From contig JAEUHE010000067.1 in assembly GCA_016793885.1 (NCBI GenBank), positions 1 to 64,000 of the forward strand: a stretch of 64,000 bases of DNA, given 5' to 3'. Shown here in pieces: positions 47,008 to 56,200 of the stretch (position 1 is the first letter of the stretch; each line of letters begins with the position of its first letter). Under the pieces are notes generated by a model. That model was not told the origin of the DNA. It saw only the letters and a list, made by a program, of their open reading frames with translations, and did no database searches. The translations under genes and the position numbers were made by a program. Source of the DNA: Verrucomicrobiales bacterium (lineage in GTDB: Bacteria > Verrucomicrobiota > Verrucomicrobiia > Limisphaerales > UBA11320).

Positions 47008-49041
47008 ATGAAATCAGGGCCCAAGTTGTCTATGGCGCGAGTTGGAGTATGCGGCTTTCTCCTCCTGGTGGAGCTTTTTCTGTGTCGCTGTTCCTCGAGC
47101 GCGCAGCCAGTGGCAGCCTGGACCGATCCTGCGGCCACCAACGCGGCTCCAGGATCCTCCGTGATGTTGTGTGCTCGCGCCGAGGGCAGCGGGCCCTTCT
47201 CCTATCAATGGCAAAAGAACGGAGTTTTGTTGCCGCACCAGACCAATCAATGCCTCAGCTTGAGCAATCTGTCCGTTTCCGACGGAGGTGCCTACCGCGC
47301 CCTGGTCTCCAACAGCTTGGGCACGCGCGAAAGCGATGAGGGGGTGCTGATGGTGACCGCTACGCTACTTCCTGGTGCGGATCGCTTTGTGGAGGGTCAG
47401 CTCATTGCCGCGATTAGCAACACAGTCCGCGGCTTCAGCTTCGATGCGTCCCGTGAGATCGGGGAGCCAGTGCATCGCTCCTTGGCGACGAGCAACTCCG
47501 TCTGGTACGTCTGGAAGGCGCCGCTCAGCGGCGTGGTGACTTTTAACACCCGCGGCAGCACCTTTGATACGGTGTTGGCGGTGTATACCGGGACGGACTT
47601 GAAAACGCTCACGGAGTTGGTGAGCGATGATGATGGCGGGGAATTTCATACCAGCCAAGTCAGCTGGAATGCTCAGGCGGGGACGGATTATCGAATTGTC
47701 ATCGATGGGGTGACAGGCGAAACCGGCATGTACGTGTGCCAATGGAATCTCGAGATCACGCTCGACCGACTTCCGGTCTTCGTTCAGTCGCCGCGGGGCC
47801 AAACAGTGCCGCCGGGAGGAACCGCCATTTTCGAAGGTGTGATCGCTCAGGCGGAGCCTTCTCTGCGATACCAATGGCTGCATCACGGGGTTCCCGTCCC
47901 GGGCGCCACTTCCTCTCGTCTCACAATTTCCAACGTTCAGGATGCTCACTTGGGCCAGTATGCGCTGGCGGTGACTAATTCTCTCGGACGGTCGGTGGTG
48001 AGTGCGCCTGTGGATTTGGAGATCGGTCCCAACCCCGACATCCAATCCAAGGACAAGCTCGCCGAGGCCCCCGCCATAGCCAATGGTCCCGCGCTGGCGT
48101 CCCTTCTGGCTGGCCCCTCGGCCGGCACGTTCTCGCTGGCCTCAGGCACCACCATCAACCAACGATTCTTCAGCGGCGGCACCACGGATCGATGCGAGCC
48201 GGCCCATTGCGGAGTGGCGGGGGGGATTTCTAGATGGTTTCAGCTGGTGGCCGAGTCCGATGGCATCTGCACCTTGGACACCGAAGGTAGCGGGGTGGAC
48301 ACGGTGCTCGCCGTGTATCTCCAGAATTTTGCGATCTGCACCAATCTCTATGAGCCCCTGGTGGACTGCAACCACCGGGCCTTTGGCGATTGCGACGAGG
48401 TCCTGGCCCCGGATGGAGCGACGGGAAGAGGCAGCCGGGTTAGCTTTCAGGCCTCGGCGGGGACCGTATATCGGGTGGTGGTGGACACCGTGGGAGGAAG
48501 GCGCGGCACGAACATCCATTTCAATGTCCACTTTGAGTCCGACTCTCCTGCACCTCTGCGAACGATTCGACTGGGTACCGACGTCGATCTGTCGATGGAA
48601 ATGCGCGGAAGCAGCCTGGCATTCGAAGTGAATCCGCCATTGATACCATTAAATGGAACATTTCAATGGAGCCTGAATGGACGACGCATTGCTGGAGCTG
48701 ACCGCGAACGTTGGGTGCTTCCCGCGATCGACTACGGGGACGCGGGGCGCTATGCGGTCAGCATCCAGAATGGCACGAACCGCCTCGTGTTGCCGGGCGT
48801 GATTCTGGTGGTGGTCGATCCCTGCCAGAGCGCCCCCCCCGCGATTGCGCGGGTTTCTGCAGGGACCTTCCAACTGCTGGGCGCAACCCCGGAACCCATT
48901 AACCTGGACGCCGCTGATCGGATCGAGGCTGGCATACGCTGGGAGTCGATAGGGACGATTCTTCCTTCCCGGGAACCCAGCCTGTGGAATGTCAGCACGG
49001 GATTGACCCGGTTTTATCGCTTCTCCCGAGCGACCCCATAG
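47008..49041 (+). CDS. Exported multi-domain protein with Ig-like and PPC-like domains
   Basis: A 677-residue protein. ATG 47008 is preferred over the GTG just before it because GAGGAA lies 8-10 bases upstream. After a signal (about 10-32, VGVCGFLLLVELFLC) come an Ig-like domain (about 35-115, FSYQWQKNGVLL, GGAYRALVSN), a PPC-like beta domain (about 120-250, VWYVWKAPLSGVVTF, STFDTVLAVYTG), a second Ig (about 255-340), a second PPC-like domain with six or more Cys (about 370-520), a third Ig (about 530-610) and the shared C-terminal module (ending FYRFSRATP). Such domains bind or space proteins on the surface. Its stop lies 32 bases before the FecR-TPR-barrel gene, so they may be cotranscribed. 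Confidence 0.75.
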   Translation: MKSGPKLSMARVGVCGFLLLVELFLCRCSSSAQPVAAWTDPAATNAAPGSSVMLCARAEGSGPFSYQWQKNGVLLPHQTNQCLSLSNLSVSDGGAYRALVSNSLGTRESDEGVLMVTATLLPGADRFVEGQLIAAISNTVRGFSFDASREIGEPVHRSLATSNSVWYVWKAPLSGVVTFNTRGSTFDTVLAVYTGTDLKTLTELVSDDDGGEFHTSQVSWNAQAGTDYRIVIDGVTGETGMYVCQWNLEITLDRLPVFVQSPRGQTVPPGGTAIFEGVIAQAEPSLRYQWLHHGVPVPGATSSRLTISNVQDAHLGQYALAVTNSLGRSVVSAPVDLEIGPNPDIQSKDKLAEAPAIANGPALASLLAGPSAGTFSLASGTTINQRFFSGGTTDRCEPAHCGVAGGISRWFQLVAESDGICTLDTEGSGVDTVLAVYLQNFAICTNLYEPLVDCNHRAFGDCDEVLAPDGATGRGSRVSFQASAGTVYRVVVDTVGGRRGTNIHFNVHFESDSPAPLRTIRLGTDVDLSMEMRGSSLAFEVNPPLIPLNGTFQWSLNGRRIAGADRERWVLPAIDYGDAGRYAVSIQNGTNRLVLPGVILVVVDPCQSAPPAIARVSAGTFQLLGATPEPINLDAADRIEAGIRWESIGTILPSREPSLWNVSTGLTRFYRFSRATP

Positions 49042-49073
49042 GTTTTGCTCAGCTGGATGACCGATCTCATGGA

Positions 49074-52000
49074 ATGAACCCGCCTCGCCTCAGTCGAATC
49101 TGCTCCCTGGCTCTCTTCGGCTGGGTTGCGCTGATGGGCCTGAGCGGGCAGCTGGCGGCGCAGAACTCGGTGGGGGCATCCTCCTCAACGAATGGGGTGA
49201 GGGCCATCGCGATCCAGGGCACAAACTGGTGGATCGCTCCCGCGGGTGCGGCTGACTGGGTAATGGCCTCGACTCGCATGCCGCAGGACATCCGTCCCGG
49301 CGACCGCTTGCGCACGGGTCGCAACACGCGTCTCTTTCTCCAGACCCCGCATCTGGGGGTGATTCAAATTCCCCCGCTCAGCACCCTCGAGATCGCCCCC
49401 TCGCCGTCGACGAATGAGGTCACCTGGTTGAGACTATTGAAGGGAATGCTCTACTTTTTCCATCGAGGTTCGCCCACGGACGTGGAGGTGCACACCCGGA
49501 GCGCTTCGGCGGCGATTCGCGGAACGGAGTTCGTGGCGGAGGCCCGCGAGGATGGCGGCCTGGTGATCCGAGTTGTCGATGGACGGGTCGACCTGAGCAA
49601 TGACCAAGGCAAGTTGCTCTTGGAAGCGGGGGAGGGTGGAGAGGCTGTCCCCGGGCAGAAGCCCCAACGGACCCCGGTCATCTACTCCCTCAACGTAATC
49701 CAGTGGTGTCTCTATTATCCGATCGTGCTGGATGCCGATGAGTTGCTCCTTACCGAGGCGGAAGTCCGTTTGTTAGCTGGTTCTTTAGCTGCGTATCGCA
49801 GCGGTGATCTGCTCCGCGCCCTCGAACAATATCCTGAGGGACGCGAGCCGGAGTCGGATAGGGAGCAGGTCTATTTGGCGGCGCTGCTGTTGGCGACCGG
49901 CCAGGTGGCGCCCAGTGAAACCCTGCTCGATCGAAGGACCCTGTCATCCCCGACTTCGGACCGGACAGCCCGTTTGGCCGGTGCACTTCGGCTCATGCAG
50001 GCGGCGGTTCGCTCAGGATCAAGGCCGGCATCATCGGCCGGCGCACCTGAACTCGCCAGCGAGTGGCTGGCGGAGTCGTACTATCAGCAGTCGATTGGAA
50101 AACTGGGCCCAGCCCGCGACGCGGCGCAAGCCGCTGCTCTTCGTTCCACCGGGTTCGGTCCGGCTTGGATCCGTCTGGCCGAACTGGAATTTGGCCATGG
50201 CCGAAGCGCCGAGGCGGGTAAGGCGCTCCGCCGCGGCTTGTCGCACTCTCCTCGTCACGCCGCTGCCTTCGTTTTGCAGGGCTTTCAGCTGTGTGCTCAG
50301 GAAAAGGTGTCGGGTGCCCTGGAGCAGTTCGAACATGCATTGACACTGGACCCAGGGTTGGGAAACGCCTGGCTGGGACGCGGGTTGTGTCGGATTCAGC
50401 AGGGGAGCATCCGCGAAGGCCTGGAAGACTTGGAGGTGGCCGCCGCGGTCGAACCTCAACGCGCCCTGCTGCGAAGCTATCTCGGCAAAGCGTTCGCGGC
50501 CGCCGGCGATCGGCGACGGGCGGAGCTTGAGTTCTCACTGGCCAAATCATTGGATCCGAATGATCCGACGGCCTGGCTCTACGCCGCTCTTCTCGACCAG
50601 GAACAGGGACGCATCAATGAAGGCATTCGTGAGCTTGAGACCTCGAAGCAGCTTAACGAGGGACGACGACTCTACCGATCCCGTCATCTGCTCGACGAGG
50701 ACCAGGCGGTGCGGGGTGCGAACCTGAGCGCGCTGTACCGCGATGCCGGCTTCCAGGATCTCAGTCGTCGGGAGGCGGTGGATGCAGTCAACAGCGACTA
50801 CGCCAACTATTCGGCACACCTCTTCCTGGCCAATAGCTATCACGAATTACGCGATCCCGGTCAGGTGGATCTCCGTTACGAAACGCCTTGGTTTGGCGAA
50901 TACCTGGTGGCGAATCTTCTGGCGCCAGCTGCCGCCGGAACGCTTTCCCAAACCGTTTCGGCTCAGGAGTTCTCCCGGCTCTTTGAGCGCGACGGGTTGG
51001 GCTTTTCGTCGCTGACGGAGTATCGGAGCAACGGAGAATGGACTCAGAGCGCGGCTCAGTATGGTTTGCTGGGGAGTTCGGCGTACTCATTGGAAGAGGA
51101 TTACCGGAGCAGCCCGGGTCAGCGCCCCAACAATGATCTGGAGCAGCTGACGGTGTCGTTGAAGCTCAAGCAACAGTTCGGGCCGAACGACTCTCTTTTT
51201 CTGCAAACGGTCTACTACGATGCCAGCGGGGGAGATTTGGGGCGTGTCTATGATCCGTCGAATGGGGCGCTGTTTCGGTCACAATATCGATTTGAAGAGA
51301 AGCAGGAGCCTTTGATCTTTGCCGGATATCACCATCGGTGGAGTCCCGGGCAGCACACTCTGGTCACCGCCGGCCGACTTCACGACGAGGTGAACGCATC
51401 GGATCCGGCGCAGCCCGTCTTGCTGGTGTCCAAGAATCTGGCTAACGAGGTGACAGGCACGCTGTTGACGAGCGTTGATCAGCGCTATCGAAGCAAGCAG
51501 GAAACCCTGAGCGCCGAGCTGCAGCACATTGCGCAGCTGGATTCATGGACGTTCATCGGGGGCGCGCGGGCGCAAGAGGGAGACTTCGATACCTGGAGCC
51601 GCCAAGAAAACCTCGCGGATCAGGCGGCGGCGCTGCCGGTGCCTCTCGAGCAGCGGGTCGACCCGGGCCTTCATCGGTGGAGCGGGTATGGTTATGCTCA
51701 GTGGCAGGTCGACGATGCGTTGCGCCTGTTGGGAGGCGTGACCTATGACTATTTGGAGTCCCCGAGCAATTTCCGCTTCGCTCCCGTGTTGCGTGACGAG
51801 CAGACTCAGGAGCAATGGTCTCCCAAGGCGGGCTTTCTGTGGAACATCACGTCGGCCTCACGGCTTCGCGGGGCCTACACGCGTTCTTTAGGCGGGGTGA
51901 GCCTTGATCAGAGCTACCGCTTGGAGCCATCGCAAGTCGCGGGTTTTGCGCAAGCGTGGCGGGGCCTGATACCCGACTCCGTGGTGGGAAGCCAATCCGG

Positions 52001-52634
52001 GGGGCGTGTGGACATGGGATCCTTGGAATGGGATCACCGGTTTGCCACGGAAACCTATGTCGCCGTTCGTGGGGAATTGGCGCGATCCCGCTTGAGCCGT
52101 CAGGTGGGGGTATTCGACTTAAACTTTCTGGCGGAGCCGTCGAGCACCTTGGAGGAGTTGGATTTTCGGGAGGCCAGTTTGATCGTCACGGTGAACCAAT
52201 TGGTGGGGGAGAACGTGGCCCTCGGCACGCAGTATCGGCTGAGCAACGCCCGCTTGGACGATCAGTTCCCGCAGATACCAGGGTCGGTGCCTCATTTTTT
52301 TCCGCCGTATCAGCTTCGGCCGCGTCAGGAGTTGGAGAGTCTTCTGCATCAAGTGCAGCTGTTCGCGGTGATCAATCACGACTCCGGATTTTTCGGAAGA
52401 GTGGAGTCGGTGCTGTTCGCCCAAAGCAATCAGGGCTATGAGCCCGCCTTGCCCGGAGACACGTTCTGGCAGTTCAATGTGCACGCCGGATATCGTTTTC
52501 CGAATCGTCGGGCGGAGGTCCGGCTGGGACTGTTGAATCTGGCGGATCGGGACTATCGGCTCAATCCATTGAACCTGTCGGCCGAGTTGCCCCGCGAGCG
52601 CACCTTCGTCGCGAGTTTGAGGCTGAGCTTTTGA
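49074..52634 (+). CDS. FecR-TPR-beta-barrel outer-membrane protein
   Basis: An 1186-residue protein. ATG 49074 begins a signal peptide (ICSLALFGWVALMGLSGQ, cleavage after LAAQ). Residues about 40-190 form a FecR domain (LRTGRNTRLFLQTPHLGVIQ, AIRGTEFVAE, VVDGRVDLSN). Residues about 260-600 are TPR helices (AFVLQGFQLCAQEKVSGALE, LGRGLCRIQQGSIREGLEDL). The last 530 residues alternate like beta strands with Tyr/Phe-rich turns and end in RERTFVASLRLSF, the terminal Phe typical of outer-membrane barrels. TPR plus barrel recalls PgaA/BcsC-type exporters or TonB-dependent-like receptors, but the FecR domain is unusual and no plug domain is obvious. Substrate and role are unknown. Confidence 0.8.
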   Translation: MNPPRLSRICSLALFGWVALMGLSGQLAAQNSVGASSSTNGVRAIAIQGTNWWIAPAGAADWVMASTRMPQDIRPGDRLRTGRNTRLFLQTPHLGVIQIPPLSTLEIAPSPSTNEVTWLRLLKGMLYFFHRGSPTDVEVHTRSASAAIRGTEFVAEAREDGGLVIRVVDGRVDLSNDQGKLLLEAGEGGEAVPGQKPQRTPVIYSLNVIQWCLYYPIVLDADELLLTEAEVRLLAGSLAAYRSGDLLRALEQYPEGREPESDREQVYLAALLLATGQVAPSETLLDRRTLSSPTSDRTARLAGALRLMQAAVRSGSRPASSAGAPELASEWLAESYYQQSIGKLGPARDAAQAAALRSTGFGPAWIRLAELEFGHGRSAEAGKALRRGLSHSPRHAAAFVLQGFQLCAQEKVSGALEQFEHALTLDPGLGNAWLGRGLCRIQQGSIREGLEDLEVAAAVEPQRALLRSYLGKAFAAAGDRRRAELEFSLAKSLDPNDPTAWLYAALLDQEQGRINEGIRELETSKQLNEGRRLYRSRHLLDEDQAVRGANLSALYRDAGFQDLSRREAVDAVNSDYANYSAHLFLANSYHELRDPGQVDLRYETPWFGEYLVANLLAPAAAGTLSQTVSAQEFSRLFERDGLGFSSLTEYRSNGEWTQSAAQYGLLGSSAYSLEEDYRSSPGQRPNNDLEQLTVSLKLKQQFGPNDSLFLQTVYYDASGGDLGRVYDPSNGALFRSQYRFEEKQEPLIFAGYHHRWSPGQHTLVTAGRLHDEVNASDPAQPVLLVSKNLANEVTGTLLTSVDQRYRSKQETLSAELQHIAQLDSWTFIGGARAQEGDFDTWSRQENLADQAAALPVPLEQRVDPGLHRWSGYGYAQWQVDDALRLLGGVTYDYLESPSNFRFAPVLRDEQTQEQWSPKAGFLWNITSASRLRGAYTRSLGGVSLDQSYRLEPSQVAGFAQAWRGLIPDSVVGSQSGGRVDMGSLEWDHRFATETYVAVRGELARSRLSRQVGVFDLNFLAEPSSTLEELDFREASLIVTVNQLVGENVALGTQYRLSNARLDDQFPQIPGSVPHFFPPYQLRPRQELESLLHQVQLFAVINHDSGFFGRVESVLFAQSNQGYEPALPGDTFWQFNVHAGYRFPNRRAEVRLGLLNLADRDYRLNPLNLSAELPRERTFVASLRLSF

Positions 52635-52689
52635 TTAGTATTCATACCCATCAATCTCGACGCTACACACGATGGTTAGCCGCCAATCC

Positions 52690-52874
52690 CCAATAAGGTA
52701 GGGAGAGACTCCGTCGAGCCCACGATGGCCTCAGGCGTCCTTCAGGATAGAGGCTCCGCCGAAGAGGGCATGACGACATCGGTTATCTATCGGGGCTCCT
52801 CGCGGTGATTCCTTTGAAGCTTCCTACACGGTGGGAATGTATGGGCTCGACAGAGTCTCTCCCTACCTCATTGG
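52690..52874. repeat. 185-bp element with 33-bp inverted-repeat ends
   Basis: The arms are 52690-52722 (beginning CCAATAAGGTAGGGAGAGAC) and 52842-52874, which is the reverse complement with only two mismatches. They enclose 119 bases that carry no ORF. Size and structure resemble a MITE or a palindromic repeat element. Confidence 0.75.
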
Positions 52875-52952
52875 AGGTGGACGACCTCATCTTTGATAGC
52901 CTGAACGTACAGCGATGTCGGAGCCCGAACCTGCTGGGTTCACAGAGAATAG

Positions 52953-52974
52953 CCGGGGGTGTTGGCACCCCCGG
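52953..52974. terminator. GC-rich hairpin
   Basis: CCGGGGGTG-TTGG-CACCCCCGG is a perfect 9-bp stem with a 4-base loop. It is not followed by a real T-tract, so it may be part of the repeat region rather than a terminator. Confidence 0.35.
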
Positions 52975-53281
52975 AATTGTTAAAAATGCGGAGCATCGCG
53001 CAGCGATGCCACCGGTGTCTTAGACTTGCGTCACCCCTACTCAAAAGGAATCAATCCGTTCTTGAGTCCCATCGCCAGCGGGTGGCACGCCTCTCAGGGC
53101 GCTGTCAGATAGGGGACCGGACCGACCGGGGGTGGCGCTGCGCTCCACGCCCCGTATAATCCCTTTGAACCCTGCGGGTTCGCGGTGCGGACAGAAACTC
53201 ACCCGAAAACGTAGGAATCTTCCCTAGCCTCTTCTTCATCCTAATATTGAACGGGTGCTGTTTCTCACATGACAATCCGAA

Positions 53282-56200
53282 CTATTGCTTCACCAAGCGG
53301 AAGAACAGGGTGGACTCGCTCTTAGGCACGATTACGACCTTCTCGGCCAATTCATCCGCTGGCGTGAACGGGACCTTGGTCCACACCCCGCTGTTCAGAT
53401 CGGTGGTTGATTCGAGTTCGAACCCAACCGCAGCCAACGGCCACGACACCGTCACCCGACCATTGCCTGGTCCGGGAGCAATCTTTAGCACGGGTGCCGC
53501 CTGAGACTCGGCGACATTGACCAAGAGTGTGTCGACACCCTGGCCGGAGTCATCGTCGTTCACACGAACGGTAACCGTGAAACTGCCTGTCTCGGTGTAG
53601 GCGTGGCTGAGGACGAAGGTCTTGTCCGGGTTCAGCGCGAGCGGTTGCAGGCCGGAACCATCGCCGTAATCAACCGTGGCTACCCAGGTGTCGTTCACCC
53701 CGGCGTCCGTGAAGCTGCCGCTGGCGTTGAACGTCGTTTCCTTGGCGATCTTCACGTCGGCGCCGGCGTTCACCACCGGTGCCACGTTCGCGATGGTCAC
53801 GATGTGGTTTCCAAACGCACCCGGGTCGCTGCTGTCGTGGAGTGTGTAGTCGATGAGATACGCGTCGGCCGACGTGCTCGTCGGATTGTCATCCGCATAG
53901 GCATGCGAAACGTTGAAGTCGGTGGTGCCCGGCGCGAACTCGAACTGCTGGGCCGGGGTGCCGTCTCCCCAGCTCACCATCAGGATGAATCCATCGGCGA
54001 GGTCCGGATCCTTGATCTGGGCGCTGATGTGCACCAGGCTTCCTTCGGGGCTGTTGGCCGTGATGTTCAGTCCGGCGAGCGACGGCGGGGTGTTCACATG
54101 GGTCAATACCACGTCATTCCCGTCGCCGCCGTGGTAGCTGATTCGGAAAAGCATACCGTTCAGCACGAACGTGCTGTTCTGCGGCATTCCGACGAACTCA
54201 CCGGACACCGCGTCGTTCCCGTCATTCTTGATAATGACGAACTGATCTCCCACGGCCGACTTGAAGCTCGGAGCGTTCGTCACCCGCAACTGCGCCAGCG
54301 TGACGAGGACCGATCCGGTCACGTCGATCTGATCGTAGCCGGTGCCGGGCTGACTGCCTTCAAGCTCGATATGCACAGCGACGTTGTCATCAAGGATGAA
54401 TCCTTTCGTGCGCAGAATGCCGGGACTGTGTCCGGGGACGATGTCTGCACCGATGAACGCGGTAACAGGGCCGACCGAGCCGGTGCCGCCCAGCGTGCCC
54501 AGCGGATTCACCTCCACCGCACTGCCCGCCTGGAGGCCGTCGATCACGAGCTTGCCGTTGTTGATGATCGTTTTGCCCGTGTAGGGATTATTGCCGAGCA
54601 GAGTCAGCTCGCCTGTCCCGGTCTTGGTCAATGTCACGAAACCAACCCCGCCAATCAGCCCGCTGAACGTCGTGTCCGTGTTGGCGCCGCCCACTGTGAG
54701 GGTGGCGAACAGCGTGTTCACTGCGCCGCTGCCGACGAGGGACCCGATGGCGTCGCTAAAGTTGTTGAGATGGAGCAGGCCGCTGCCCAGCACCGCGACC
54801 GGGACGGTGTCTCCGATTTGATTTGCCTGCAGCAGACGCGCCACATCGCTGTTCGCGCCGCCGGCACCATCGCCGATGATCAGACCGCCGGCGACCGCAA
54901 GAGCGGCGGTTTTGTTCAGCGCCAGTTCCCCCTGTTCGACGATCACATCCGCTTCATGGGTGTTGGCGTTCGACCCGGCGAACTCCAGAGTCCCCTGACC
55001 GCGCTTCCACAACGTTCCTGCCCCGCTGACCACTCCGGAAAGAATCAGCCTATCGCCTGGGTTCTCCATCTTGATGGCCGAACCCGAAGCGAGAACGACC
55101 GGCCCGGCCCACACGTTGGTGACTCCGGCCATGGAAATCAGCGCCGCGTTGTAGATCTCGCCACCGATTCCGGTGCCGTTCAGCGTCAAGACTTCCTGGG
55201 CGATTGTGATATCGTTCCACAATTGAAGCACGGCGCCGGAACTTACCAAAGTCCCGTGCGCACCCGACCCGAGCGCGTTGTTGTGGGTCAGACGCATGCC
55301 TCCCTGCTGGATCAGGGTGGCTCCCGCATAGGAGTTGTTGCCCGACACGTTGACTTCGCCCGAACCCGTCTTCACGAGGCCGGCATTGATGCTGGTTCCG
55401 GACACCTTGGCCATCAGATAGAACTCCATCGCCCCACCGACCTTGCCCGACACGTTGAACGTTCGGCTCACCGGCCCTAGTGAGAGGTTTCCCCGGATGT
55501 AGGATGACGGGGTCGCCGCCACCGTCACGTCGCCGTTCAAGGTCAGCACGCCGTTCGTCGTCATGAGAGTGGCGTGATCAAGGTGCACCGGGCCGATCGT
55601 TTCGTTGATATCGCCCGCGTCAAACACAGCGCCGTCGAGGAGGGTGATGGGAGCATTGTCGGCGATCTGGTTCGGGAGAGTGAGGATCGCCCGGCAGGGA
55701 GCCTGACTCGCGTCTGCTGGAGCGAGCAGGAAGAGCGGGCCTGGAATCGCGTTCTGACCTGGCAGCTTGCTCAGCCGAAGCGCGACTGATTCGCACACGG
55801 TCGCACCCGTGTAGGTATTCGCCAAGGTGCCGCTCAGCCAGGCCAGCGTCGGCGCCTCATTCACCTTGTGGCCGCGCAGGCGGAGCGTGCCGCCGCCGCT
55901 GATCACGCCGCTGGCGATCAACCGCACCGTCTGGATATCAATGGTGTTCGTTGCACCGCCGAGAGCGATGTCCCCCGCCCAGGTGCAGTCGCCATGAACG
56001 GCGAAGCTGGGACGACCGTTCTCAGCGTCTCCGCTGAGAACAAGGTCTTCACCGAGTTGCACCCAGCTAATGGCCAGCTGTGCGCCCGGCGCAACGATCG
56101 TACCCTGCGCGTTCCCGCCGAGATTGCCATCCGGTCCCGTCACCAGCACCCGACCCGCTTCGACGGTAGTGATGCCGGAGTAGGTATTGGCCGCGCGCAG

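Larger units (their letters stand above)
52635..53281. other. Repeat-rich intergenic region
   Basis: About 650 bases with no gene. It holds the 33-bp inverted repeat pair (52690-52874), a GC hairpin at 52953-52974, the palindrome GCATCGCGCAGCGATGC near 52993-53010 and further GC-rich short repeats to about 53180. A TATAAT at 53154-53159 lies within this repeat material. Confidence 0.55.

Noticed and set aside
53603..55480. 625-codon plus-strand ORF opposite the beta-strand repeat protein
   Set aside because: It is antisense to clear repeat motifs, rich in His/Arg/Val in a pattern typical of reverse-read repeat DNA, and lacks a domain or ribosome binding site.
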